Assembly (NCBI GenBank): GCA_013398275.1
Contig: VZSE01009986.1
Coordinates: 765,043-829,042 of the forward strand
Reading direction: 5' to 3'
DNA: 64,000 bases
Source of the DNA: Promerops cafer
Taxonomy: Eukaryota; Chordata; Aves; Passeriformes; Nectariniidae
Shown here: positions 34,067 through 46,600 of the stretch, one piece after another
How the letters are laid out: each line of letters opens with the position of its first letter
Position numbering within the stretch: position 1 is the first letter of the stretch
Notes under the pieces: model-generated
What the model was told of the DNA's origin: nothing
Seen by the model: the letters and a program-made list of their open reading frames with translations, nothing else
The model's database searches: none
Translations under genes and position numbers: made by a program

Positions 34067-36070
34067 GCGCGGACAGGACTCGCTCCACGGCGCCGGCAGC
34101 AGCGCGGAGCAGGGGCTCCGTTTTAATGAGGAAGATCTGCATCTTGGGAGCTTTTTTCATGTGTCAGGATGCATGGACAAATCAGCAGCACATCACGCTG
34201 GCCAAAAATGAAATGCTGACAAATGTAGATATTTCAAATTTAATTGACACCTAAATGTACTTGAGATAGAAAAAAAGATGCAGAAAACGGGAGTGCAGGA
34301 TATGGGAATTAGTAAGGAGAATTCGGTAATAATTTTAAAGGATGTTCTGGTTATAAGAAAATTAAATTTGTATTTTATTATGGTATTGCTTTTCTCTGAA
34401 TATTGAGATTATGGTACAAAGGGGTGTATGGACTTGTCATTATTCTCCTAAAAAGGGCTCTGCAGATTTGAGGAAGAATTATTTTTTATTGACATAGTTT
34501 TTTAAAGAATAGTTACACAAGAGCTCTAGGGAATTAAAGAATTTGTCCCTCTTAGCCAGTAAAATGCAGAGAATGAGGGATGTGGATGCACGGGCTTTTT
34601 CTTGCCACTATGAGATAGGAGGCTTGGGACTGAGGGAATTACCTGGCAACTGTGAGCACAGCACAGACTTACCCTGGAATTCCTTCCTGCAGAGTCTGCA
34701 CACTCAGTGTCAGAGCTCCCGGCTTGGTGAGGCCATGCAAACCCTTCACCACCCCCAAGTGCTGCGCGGTGGGGCCCTGAGAGCCCAGTTACAGCTGGAA
34801 TTTCCTGTGCCCACGCCCCTGTCCCATCCCAAATCCCGGGCAGTGCCCACTGGGGCACTCCCAGGGCCAGGCAATGCAGAGCTCCTCTGCCGAGCCCTCC
34901 GGGGCTGCTGCAGGGCCACTGGGACCTGTCCCAGCACGGGCTGCTCCCCCAGCTCTTGTAAACCCACTGCTTTAACAACAGACATGAGCCAGGATCTTGG
35001 TGCATTGGGATGTCAGCAGCTTTTGAACCCCAACATGCAGAATCCTCCATAGGAACACATATAAACGTTAAATTGATTCAATTATCCTCCACCTAAATGC
35101 AGTGAGTCATCAGATTAAATATTAAGAAAATGCTTTTAGTTTAAAAATTGCAACAACCTCTGTGCAGGGCCAGCACAGCCCTTTGCAGGAGCTGCATCTG
35201 CTCCACAAGAGGGCAACCAAATTCCACTGTAAAATGGACAAATACTCCTGTACAAGGGAGAAATCACCTTTCAGTTTAGGCCAAAGCCAGAGTATGCCTC
35301 TACCCTGGTGTGGCTGGAAAGGGCTGTCCATGCACTGATGCCCCTCCAGTGTGTTTGGGCTGTGCTGGCAATTTCAGAACACCCACAGTTCAAATACATC
35401 CATAGTTCAGAACATCTGCAGCTCAGTACATCCATTCCCTGGTCAGGGTCACCCCTGAGGGCCCATTGCTAACTCCACTCTGGCACTGTGAGGAATCTGC
35501 AACACACACCCCTTGTCATCTTTGCAAAAATCCCTGGATAAGTGACATTAGTGAAAGTGCCTGAAAAAGCCTCCCTGAGGTAACAGAACATGCCTGTACT
35601 GGTATGCACAAGAGAGACACTGGAAACCAACACTTTTGTCCAGGAGCAATGGGCTGTGGCAGCACAGATGATTTGGAACATTCCCCCTGCACTGCCACAG
35701 CAAAAGGGGGGATATATTTGCTGGTACTGTGCAAAGTGAAGCCCTACAAGCCCTCATCTTAGAGCTCACACAGACATCACTGTCCTGTTAATGCACTCTA
35801 GAGTCAGACACAGCCCCTTCTGCCATCACTGTCAAATAAACAGTTCTGCACCCTCCAGCTACAGCCTGGCAAGAACACTGCATATGCGGAGCTGGAATTT
35901 AATTTCCTCGAAAGAAAAGTGCAAAACAAAACAACAAAGAAATTAACAAACTTCCAAAACCTGAAAACTTTCACTGAAGAGGCTGATCAAAGTGTGTAAC
36001 TTGGCAAACCACAATTTTTCCATAAGCAAACTTTGGTTACTTGCTTTTTCACACTTCCTCTACCATGTTA

Positions 36071-36110
36071 AAACAAACAAACAAACAAACAAACAAACAA
36101 ACAAACAAAC
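36071..36110. repeat. (AAAC)10 microsatellite
   Basis: Ten perfect AAAC units. It lies 120 bp from the DENND1A exon at 36233, on its 3' (donor) side in transcript orientation. Confidence 0.95.
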
Positions 36111-36232
36111 CCTTTTCTTAGTTAACAACTAACTTTGATCTATAGTATTTTCTAATGTATCCTCTGGTGAGTCCCAGTTCTGAACACGCTCTTTGATGCA
36201 AGCAGAGAGAAGCAGAGCAGCACAGTACTTAC

Positions 36233-36321
36233 TGTTCTGGGCTGGGAACTGAGGTCCTCCGGCCCTCCACACCAATGTTGCTCTTGGGCCTCTTAACCAC
36301 ATGAGGTCTTGGGGGGCGAAC
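36233..36321 (-). CDS. DENND1A: DENND1A exon: VRPPRPHVVKRPKSN
   Basis: Starts in phase 0 after gtcacag with VRPPRPHVVKRPKSNIGVEG and ends SVPSPE with a split histidine codon before gtaagt (phase 2). The PPRP motif is SH3-ligand-like. This exon is joined either to 51674 directly or through the candidate cassette exon at 40597. Confidence 0.95.
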
Positions 36322-37789
36322 CTGTGACATGCACAGAGAGATCTCATCAAATACTGCCCCTGATCCAACAGCAGACAAAGATAACACATGGAGAACCACC
36401 AGTATCCTACAGGGATCTTCCATTGGGCCTTGCTTTGTCTTTTGTGCCACAACAATGTTACACATGAATGTGGATACATCAGTGACTCTAAAGGATGAAT
36501 GTAAAGCACATGGCTCCAGGACTTGCAAATGAAACGTATATGCTTGTCACTAACTGCTCTTTGCCCTGCCCTGTTTGGGATGGGCTGAATTTCAGAGAAA
36601 GGATTCTGTAAGAGTGAGCTTCCCCCGGAGCAGTCAGTGGTGAGAGAAAAGCTGGCAATGTCTGTGTGCTCTGCACATTGCATTGGGCAGTGGGGCTCAG
36701 CTCTGACACCACGACCCTTCTGGCCACTTGCTCCCAGGAACCCATCTCAGGTGAGGGCTTCTGTGCAAGGCAGTGCTGGAAAATGTGTACTTAGGATAAA
36801 TGTTTTAACATTAAAAATTCAGCTCATTCTTCATTAAAAATTTGTTTCCTTCCAGCAGCTGAACACAAACCCTTGCCAGCCATATTGTCATTATCACTCC
36901 TGGTATTAAGTTAGACTTCTGTTGTCGGTAGTAAAATCCAAAGCTTTTCTGTGGAAGATGATGTTGCTGCCAATCCAGTCTCACATACATATCCATCACC
37001 CTCTAATGTATGGAAATGCAGCTTGATTTCTGACCAGGATCTCCACAAGCAAACAAGCCTTATTTCAAGGAAAGGAATAAGCACTTGTGCTCCAAGTTTG
37101 TGTATGTGCCAGCCTACACTGCTGAGGAATCCTGTGCTGAACTTATCCCTGCGAGTCAAATGAGGGAATTTGCAGCATCTGGGCAGACTGTACACACCAG
37201 CTTCCCGTGTTTTGTTAAGAAAGTACAACTCTATCTGAAAAAGAGTAGGCTCTGTTAGCTCAGCTCAACGCTAATCTCAACAGAAATGCCCAAACACCCA
37301 AATAAAGTTGGGAATACAACTCAGCTCCCGATCTCCCAGAGCTTGTGCTCCCTTAAGAGGCACATGGCCTACACCCTGAGTGCTCTGGAGTGACTATGGA
37401 AGCTTTAAAAAAATATAATTTGTTGGGAGAGAGGGGCTTTCCAGGTTTGTTTTGGTTTTGGTTTTTTTTAAATTTTTCTTCCCAGGTACATAAACCTCAA
37501 ATTTTCCTGCCAGGAGAAAGCCACCGAATTGCGTGTAGTGCTTCTGCCCTACACACCAGTATGAAGAAAATAGCAGCAGAATTATTGCATTGAATTTTCA
37601 TTTCAAAGGAAATGGTGCACAGCAGATATGATGAAGAAATCCAGAGATGTATTGCCACTATTTCTTAGGAAAAAGGGCTTATGAAAAGGTCAGATGTTAA
37701 GGTCTTGGAGATCAGTCCCCACACAAGGCTGCTCCTCTCCACAATAAAGACAGCTTTAAGAATGTGAATTTATGGCAGGAATGGAAGGA

Positions 37790-38120
37790 TTAAGTTTGTG
37801 GCAACTTCAACTGAACTTGCAACGTGGTGAAACGGGGAAAAGAACAACAGAGCTAATTAGAGGAGCTGAGCTGTCAGAGCGCAGCAGAATGGCTCGGTGC
37901 CAACAAACAAAAGGAATGGGCTGGCAATCAGCAGGATCGATGAAGAATACTGCTTCATTAGGGCTGATAAAACAGGGAGAGACCGCAGAGAGGAGTGCGG
38001 GAGAGGGAGGCGACAGGCAGGAGCAACCGGGAGAGGAGAGCGCGAAGGAGAGAGGGAAAGAGAGGAAGAAAGCAAGCTGCTTAATTAAATGGGAGCTGGG
38101 AGCTGATGTGTAAAGCTGGC
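37790..38120. promoter_or_regulatory. Candidate conserved intronic enhancer
   Basis: Contains CTAATTAG (37853-37860), TTCATTAG around 37953 and TTAATTAA (38081-38088) around a purine-rich GGGAGAGG/GAAAGAG tract. This is the usual composition of a developmental homeodomain-bound element. Conservation could not be tested. Confidence 0.3.
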
Positions 38121-38509
38121 CTGTCAGCATGCTGGGAACACTTTCACCTTTCGGGTGGGTGTGCTGCCGAGGAGGGAGAGAGGTGAGAGTTTGGGGTGGC
38201 TCCAGGGGCCCCCAGCCCAGTGCAGTGCAAGGTGACAAAGCTGAGCGGGATTTAGAGCATTGTTCCCGGGGAACTGCAGGGAAAAGCCAGGAATTAAGTC
38301 AATTCCTTGCTGGATTTTGAGCCTCACATAGCCACAGAGGCAAGGTTAAATGCTTATCAAATGCAAAAGTATCAAAGAAATCCAATTATGTGAGCACACA
38401 GCCAAAAGAAAAAAGGTAAACTTCTAGGACAGAAGGGTTGAATGTGTTTATTACTGTCCCCATCAACTTAATGCATAATTATTATATTTTAACTTTTTTT
38501 AATTGAATA

Positions 38510-39230
38510 AAGTTTCCAAACAACCACTATTAATCCAAACAGACCTCCATTAATTAGAAGCAACAACCCTCTCTCTTTCATAATACCACCACCACTTATT
38601 TCCAAAGCAGCAGAATGCAAAGAACGTCTCTGTTCTGCTTCCTTAACCTTTCTTTGGTCTGTGTTTTTGGCTTTATTATCAGCAATTACTCATATTGCAA
38701 GCACTAGTGCCCATGTATTCCTCCTTGCAGCACAAAGTATTTCTCAGGAATGCTGGTATTATGTGGCCCTGGCTGTAAGAGCAGAGGGACCTGGTCTCCC
38801 CCTTCAGTGCTTGTGTACAAGGCCAGGATAAATCACTTGCTGATACCCACCTCTGTAGGAGCTGTCAAGCCTGAGAGGAAAAAAGCAGCCTGCAAAAAGT
38901 ATTATTTACACATACAGAAATGTGTTGCAACTACTAAAAGCCAAATAACAGTTCTGAACAACAACAAATTTATGTATATTTGATACAAGCATATTTTTGG
39001 GATTGATTATAATAATTTACATTTATCTTGAATTTCTCCTTGATGAATGAAGCCTTTCTGTTCCACTTACTGACACAGCCAGAGGAATGCAACAGGAGCT
39101 TTCATTATTACATTTCCAACCTTTTATCAATCACATTGAGAGCAAAGACAGTTGAACCAACCATGTTACAGTGAGGACTATTAATACCCTACAGCTGGGA
39201 GATTAAACAGTCTTAACAAGACTTCCATAA
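38510..39230. promoter_or_regulatory. Candidate AT-rich conserved noncoding block
   Basis: Includes TAATCC and TAATTAG within 25 bp (38530-38560), GATTGATTATAATAATTTAC (from about 39001) and TTTATCAATCACATTGAG (from about 39122), which hold PBX/HOX-type TGATTGAT/ATCAATCA cores. Motif-based only. Confidence 0.25.
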
Positions 39231-40596
39231 AATAAATGACTCCATTTGAACAATACAGTTCAGCAAGTTTGGTATAGAGGAATCACAGCATGCCCCCTTA
39301 CACCTGCCAAACGTGGAACACAAGGGCATGGGAGCACTACAGGAACCCCACAGTACATGGGAAGTCTGATCCTAGTGAAACACATCTGGGAGGGTCTCCC
39401 ATGCCCATTGTATTTAAGAGAACACACATAATCATAGTCAATGCTACTTCTTAAACACAGAAAACAGAAATCTTCAGGGGAAAAAAACCATAAAAATAAG
39501 AGTTAAAAAGAAGGAGGAGAAGAAACACATGCCACTGAAATGTCACACAGAAACATGCACCAGAGATCAAAAGTTAAAACACACACCCAGTTGCACTTGT
39601 TAACCAGTTACCTGCTCATCCAAAACACATTTTAACAAGTTTTAGCAAGATCAGATTTGAAAACTTGCATCTCTCTTTTTCTTATGCATGTATGTGTATG
39701 GATAAGGAAGCGAGAAGTAGAGATGATTTGGGGGTGAACTATGTTCATAAAGCTGAAGTCCTGAATACACATAAATACTTTCCAATGCTGTGCCAAAACC
39801 CAACACCCCTCCTAAACTGATACTTCTTGCCTGTGCCTTTAAAAAGAATAAACATCTGGTGCAGACCCAGCAGGGTGTCCAGTTTTAATGCCATCCTGCA
39901 GAGTCCATAGGTAAAAACTGTCCTCCAGTGAGTGTTTTTGGGGAAAAACTGCTGATAAGGTATCCCTACCTAACACGTACAGGCACTGCACTGCCAATAA
40001 TTTCTGTGCAGTTCTTCTATGGAAGAGTCCCTTCTTCTGGCCAACCTGCTGGGCCTTCTTTCACACCATGGAATTAGCCAGTGTACATCATCCATAACAT
40101 GGTACCAATGTTCTACCACCAAAGATCAACCTCGCTTTCTTCAAGTCTATTCACACATGGAGAGGAATTAGCCATCCCAAATTAATTAAAAGCATAACTT
40201 GCAGAGAATAAATATTTTCTCTTCAGACTTCTGCTTCCTTTCATATTTGAGTTCAGTGCAAGTCTTCAAAAGCTCACTGGCTAAAAACTTCTGCCAGCCA
40301 GTCTAGCAGGGCTTTGTGTGTAAGAAATCACCGCAAAAGTCAAACCAGAGGTGGCCAGAGCAGCCCCAGTTACCTGCAGAGCTGCCCGAGAGCTGCAGGG
40401 CTCGCCAGAGAAAAGCAGAACAACCGCGGGTCCCAGGGCTGTGCCGCAGCAGAAAGAAGGCAGTTTAGGAGCACAATTCACACATGGCTTCTGTGCACAG
40501 TTTGACAATCCAAACTACCAGGGTTTAGTAGTGCTACAAAGAGCGTAACTCAGGCAGTGTTAAGCTGTGGCAGTGAAACAATCCCCAGCTACTCAC

Positions 40597-40656
40597 GGGC
40601 CTGGATGAGCGCTGGATCTTTGGGGGCGGCGGCCGTGGTGGGCGGAGTCTGTGCTG
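40597..40656 (-). CDS. DENND1A: Candidate DENND1A cassette exon, proline-rich
   Basis: On the - strand an acceptor ctttgctgcag opens a 60-nt frame of exactly 20 codons containing LRPPRPPPPK and ending SSRP before donor gtgagt. Both ends are phase 0, matching FGQ at 51674 and VRPPRP at 36321. Including it keeps the frame and inserts a second PPRP-type SH3 ligand next to the first. A further upstream AG (border 40688) would put a stop in frame, so the inner AG is preferred. It is absent from the human long form as I recall it, so it is probably alternative or lineage-specific. Transcript support is not available. Confidence 0.6.
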
Positions 40657-43600
40657 CTGCAGCAAAGTGGAGACTAAATTAAAGTCACCTGCATGGAAAC
40701 ACCTCTGATGTCCTGGCAAAAGCAGCATGAGCATGTGACAGCACGTGATTTACCTTCATACTCACCTCACAAAATGCCATTTTTCTTACTTTGTTTTTCC
40801 AAAGCAGTGACAAACCCCATGGCCTACAAAGTGCCCTGGCAGCACAGGTACCCATGCCAGGCTGAACTCAGCTCCTGTCACACCCAAGGCAGCAGGGACA
40901 GCACTCCACACCAGACAGCCACACAACAAAGATGTTCAGGGTGGATTCTTGGACCTCGAGGTCCAAGTGTTCTAGGCTACATTTATGCAAATGGAAACCA
41001 GCATACTCAAAAACGCTTTCACTAAAATCTTGAGTGATTTCAGTGCTTGTGAAAACTTTTGGAGAGAGCCTCAAACCAGACATGTAAGAGCATGGAAAAA
41101 ACCCTGATTCAGTTAAACTTTTCATGCACTTAAAGGTGAGCTTATGTTCAGATCCTGTCCTGGATTTTACTCCTAAGTGACCAACAATTACAAGTCAGAC
41201 CTTAAAGCATCATGATGGCCTAGAACTCAAAACTACTTGTGCAAGTATCATTTTAGTTCTGTGTAAGTGAAAATGAACATACTACAAATATTCTATATGT
41301 TTATATTACAAAAAACTACTTCTTTGCAGGAGCCAATACTTTCGTATCCTTATCCTGTCACTAGATTATTTTTTCTGGCTGAGATTTAAATATCACATAT
41401 GATTAAGCTTTCATCTCTGATCAAAAAATAGTTCTATGTGTTTCCACAATAAAGACACATAAAAATGCTGCTTTGGGAAAAGATTAAAGGTGTAGAAACT
41501 TTTTTGTCTCTTGGACTTCTAACCAGGCATTGTGTTCACTTTCAGGACTGAGACCCCAGTGCTTGTAACAACACAGGCAAATCCAACACTCCAATTCCAA
41601 TTTCTGTTATCACTGCAGTGCTCCCAGCAATGGAGTTGGTTGGGAGGTTCGTATGTGCTGCCCCACACAGGGCACTGCTGAGCCCCAGGAGATCTCAGAG
41701 CAGGGTGAGACAGAACTGCCCAGGGCCAACAGTGCTCTCTGCACTGAGCAGGGACAGGCCTGGCTTAAAGCAGGGCTGTGAACATAGGCAGGAGTGGAGG
41801 GGAGGCAGCCCCAGGAGCAGGAGCTCTCCCGGAGCTGCAGGGCCAGTGCGGTGCTCCTGCCTGTCACCACAGCGCCCTAAGCGAGCACCTTCAAACTCGG
41901 TTTGCTGGGAGAGCCTCATTTGAAGTTAATTTGTTAATGCAGCAAAACACATTGTTTCTAAAAGGTCAGCAGGTGAAGCTGTGTTGGAATATAAACTTAA
42001 TTACCTGGGCTGTAGGGAGGAATGGGCACCAACCAGCACATGGCTGCAGTGCTAAAAGCTGCTAAATTGCTGTCCCAGGTATAGTCCTAAATATATGTAC
42101 TATAGCTTGTTCTGTGAAGGGGAGAAATGTCTAAATTAGCACTTTCTCACCAATAGCTGTTTACCAGCACACCTTTTTCCTCTGGATATTTGCTTAATTG
42201 TCTTGTTCTAAATACTTCTGAAGCAACAAGACAGAGAATTTGCAGAAAGCCATTTTTATGACTGCGGATCTGGCACTGCTTTACTAATTATCAGACAAGT
42301 GACTTTAAGCTATGAAATGCTGGAGCAAGAAAAATCTTACATTCACTTTTACACTATCAAAATACTATTAAAAAATTATAGATCCCACATCTCATAAAGT
42401 AGCTATTATATACCCAAGGAACTTTCACAATACAGCTATTTAGAGTTTTATACCAGAGGAAACATTACAAAAGGATAATTTTTCATCTGCCAGGTAACAG
42501 CTTGTGAGCAGAATATTATCTCAAAATAACTGTGGATGTGTTTTGAGATTTTTTAAAGAGGTTTTCAAAACAGAGCCTTGTGAGTAAATTAGAGATGCTA
42601 GTTCATGTGTGACAACAAGTGCAACCAGAAAGAAATGCTTACAGGAAACACAACCAGATGAGAACTGGTTTGTCAGTATGTGGAGAAAGAAGTGTTCCTC
42701 TTTCTCAATTAGCAGTGAGGGTGTTTCCAATAATTTCCAAAGCAAAGATCTTCTAGATGAATATCTTATTTCCTTCCGAAATTGAGGACTGGTTTGAAAA
42801 TACTTTAAAGTCAATCAGCCATAGGAGAGAGATGCCTTGATGAAGTCAGGCTCACACACACCAGGCTGCAGAAGACCTGAAGTGCTGACTTCAAGGGAAC
42901 ATGCTGGACCTCAACTGAACACTCAATTGAACACTCAATTTAAAAAAAAAAAGGGAGAAAATAACAACACTGAAAAATGTCTGGTACCTAAAAAGATTCA
43001 GTAGAGAAAGCAGACGGAATCCACGAGGCAGCTGTTTTATTATCCACCCAGATCCCTGCACAGCACACTCTGCTTTTTACATGCTCCCATATGTACAGCT
43101 CACAAACTGGGATGACAGGAACAGTGTATGCTTTACAGCATATATTTTTAATTTACACTCTGAAATACTTCAATGGAAATCTGCTGGGTCCTGTGATAAA
43201 AATCATCTCCATGTTTTAATGGATGCCTCAATCTTCAAGCCACATTTGTAGATTGGGAAGGTAGACCAAGTCTGGCAAAAATGCAGCAATGCCTAAAGCC
43301 AAAATCCCAAAACCATGAAAACACCACTGTGGATTATTATTGTTGATAACTGATGCTATTCTAAAAAGACATGCCTTAAACAAGAAACTCTTGGGCTGCA
43401 GAACTGAATGGTATTTTATTTCTTTTGTCTGCAATTCCAAAAAAAAAAAAAAAGGGGGAACTATTTTGAGAATGACATGGATCTATTTTTCTGTATGTGT
43501 TCAGGAGCCTTAGACAGGACATGCCCAAAGTAGTATGTGCTGTTCTGTGATGTAGATAGGAGGAATATGATGGTATCAGTGCTTAAAGACCTGTCAAGAC

Positions 43601-46600
43601 TTCTGATCACTCCCCAGTTTCAGTGACAGGAAAGTCCCTGTCCCATGCAAACCAGCAGTAAAACTCACAGAAGGTGGTATCAGTAAAATCTGAGACTATG
43701 ACCACTTAGTGATCCACTCTCACTTTCTGTCTGCTGAGCAGCTGAACATCAATGCTGACACCCTCCCATCTATACATGCACTCAGTTCTTCTAAAAAAAT
43801 GTAAACCACTCCTGAACCATTAAACTGATATTATCTGACACTTTGCAGTTTGAGGACTCCTGACATTTTCCAAAGGAGATGCCTGTCAACAGCCTCTTAT
43901 TTACCTGGCACAGAGCCCAGGTGCTGCAGACCACAGTCTGAAAGCCACTGCACACTGAGCAGTCAGCAGTAGGTACCTCTTCCCACAGCAAACAGGTGCC
44001 TATAGAACACAAAATATTTAATTCAATTTCGAGTCATTCTGGCTCAAAGAAGCCTCACACATGTTCCCATTTTGTTCCCGTGTAGTGAGGCCCTGGATAA
44101 CGAAGGATCATGCTGCAGACAGTAACTACACCCAGCTGGAGCAGGCCAGGGTTCTGCTGATCCCTTTTCCACCTGCTCTGCTCTGGTCCTGCAGAACTTT
44201 GCCAGTCCTGCTCCTCTCTGGGCCTTCCTTGGCAATTTGCTCCAGCACTCAGCACTGTTTGGGCAGGGGATCCATTTGTCACTACTCTAAACACACACCA
44301 GCTTTTGTTCTGAGAAGGTGTCAGAAAAACCAAAGAAATTTCTACAAAATGAACGGACTTTGAGCCCATTTCTTTGAAATACTCACTGTGACACAGAACA
44401 CTGCAGCCCCTTTTACCTGTTCTCCTTGTCCCCTTGGGCAACCACTGTTGACTTTGTACAATTTCTTGTTATTTCTTTGATATTTTGGCACCACTTTGCA
44501 CTTAACTTTTTGCACCAGATTTTCTTCTGGGCCCTGCAGTAACAGCGGAATCCTGCACTGACAATATCCACTCCTCAGTCCTAGATGGGTAACTCTGTGA
44601 ACACACAGGGATGTTCCTGGTACCAGGAAGGAACACATCTATGGACTCTGCACCGCACAGTGGGCCTTACCCTGAAGCAGCACAACTTTCATTTGTCCAG
44701 AAGGAGAATAAAACCCCAGCTCTCTGTGACACTGCTGCATAATGACAGGGCCATGAAAGAAAACTCCCTTAACTCATCAAAGCAGGCCCTTTCTGGATTA
44801 CAGCAAACCAGCAAGGAGGGCTTTTGTACAAAAAGGTACTACGAAAGGTAAAACAGGCAAAAGGTTGAATCTCACTGAGTTGTTCATTTTTCCAGAGGAC
44901 TTCTTCCAAAATGAGGTTCATTTTGCTGTGGTTTGTTTTCATTCTGTCTATTCCTCAACACACACAGATAGAGAGACATGTTGCAAAAAATCCCAGACCC
45001 TAGGAATATATTTATCCCCATGTGTTAAAGCCTATCCATCTACTACCTCAGCAGAGTTTAAAATCACAGCTAATAGGTTAACAACTGCTTTTCTTCTGCT
45101 TCAGATGAAGAATATCAGAAAGCTGGGGGAATATTCGGCTTCCCAATTTGTACTGACTGCTCAGTGCTACTTGCAATGTCTGTTTGACAGGACTGACATT
45201 TTGTACCACTGTGAGATGGGAGAACGTGTGACATTTTTATTCATGGTGGCGTACGCCCTTGTAATGATCAGCCCTGGTCGATGTGCTTACTGCAGCAGCC
45301 CCGAGCCCTCGGAGAACAAACACGAGCCCGAGGTGCCAGCAGTTTGGCTGCCTTATTAAACACCACCAGGATTCTAACGAAGAGCAACTGCTGGAAAATC
45401 TCACTGTCAAATCCTCAAGGACATTGTCAACATGCAACTAACTACATATATTTTTCACTTAAAATACTAGAAAATCCAGCAATGCAATATCAAATTTAAA
45501 GAAAAAAGCCACAGTGGTTTGTGTGTGTTTTCTTTTTTAACTGGTCATTTTGCCAGCTTTACGTTGGCTTTCTGTGGTCCTGATGCTGGAATTCAAATCA
45601 AAGAGATCCTGTAACCTATGTGATTTAAAATGCTGAAAAATGGACATATCCCTTATTATCTCATAACAGCTATTTCTCTCTAGCAAGTGGAATACTTGCA
45701 CAGAAAAAAAAGAGAAAGAAAAAAGACATGGTCTCTCATTTAAAGAGTTCTAGGAACAGCAATGACTCTCTGCTTCGCTCAGCTTCATCATTCACCAAGC
45801 CAGGCTGCATAACTGGGGGGACACTCTCCCCTACACATGCACAGAAGGACACAGCAGCCTGGCACTCACAACTGTTTTATGTGGTATTCATCAGCCCAGC
45901 TCTGAAGGGCAAACCTAAAAAATGCCTGGCCAAACTAATAGTCACAGTGGGGTCAGCATTTAGAAGAATTATACGTTTCACATACTCTTTCCCTTTAATC
46001 TCCTGGTTTAATCCAGTGGCCCAGAGGTCAGTTCAGACAGTTCTGGCCTAACTGCACATATCACCTTCATAAGTAATACATAAGAAGCTTCTGGATGCTG
46101 ATCTACATTGATAGAGAAGCAAGTCATCCACAAGACACCGTGAGATCTCCTCAAGTTGTCAGTCTAGGTGATTTGGGTAGCCTTGCATGTACTGATGTAT
46201 TTATTTTCTATGTATGTATTATTTATAAAGCACAACTCTCCTTCCACATGCCAGCAGTGACGGACCAAGATCCTCTCTACGAGACATTTATGGGTTCCTC
46301 AGCAGAACAGGACTAACAAGGAGACTCTGCAGACATGTTACAGCTGCTGTCGCTTGTCACAAGCCCTGGGAGGTCGGCTCTGCCAGCGTTCCCTTCACAC
46401 ATCCAGGCACTGCAGCACCTGACACGATGTACTCAGGGCAGCACAGTGATTCCTAACATCCCTGTCTAAGGAGTGCTTCAAATACCGAGACAGCCAGAAA
46501 ACACTAAAAGCTGTAGTTTGCAATGTGCTTTTTCATGGCTGAACACATGTGCTGGATGCAGTCTGGGGCCACAGTCTCACTGCAAAGCACGAATTCCTGC

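Larger units (their letters stand above)
33177..36232 (-). other. DENND1A: DENND1A intron with internal GC-rich patch
   Basis: Phase-2 intron of 3.1 kb. Most of it is AT-rich, but 33930-34130 is strongly GC/CpG-rich with an internal tandem duplication (listed separately). A short microsatellite, (AAAC)n at 36071-36110, lies near the downstream exon. Confidence 0.7.
36322..40596 (-). other. DENND1A: DENND1A intron with candidate conserved noncoding blocks
   Basis: 4.3 kb of intron between the VRPPRP exon and the candidate cassette exon. Two stretches, 37790-38120 and 38510-39230, are listed separately as possible regulatory elements. Nothing else was recognised. Confidence 0.65.

Noticed and set aside
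40657..40688. 5' extension of the DENND1A cassette exon to the outer AG at 40689
   Set aside because: From a phase-0 junction the outer acceptor gives an immediate in-frame stop (VTLI then TAG), so the inner AG is preferred.
44865..45359. 164-codon + strand open frame in the DENND1A intron
   Set aside because: No recognisable domain, poor composition, no splice context, and AT-rich surroundings; it looks fortuitous.
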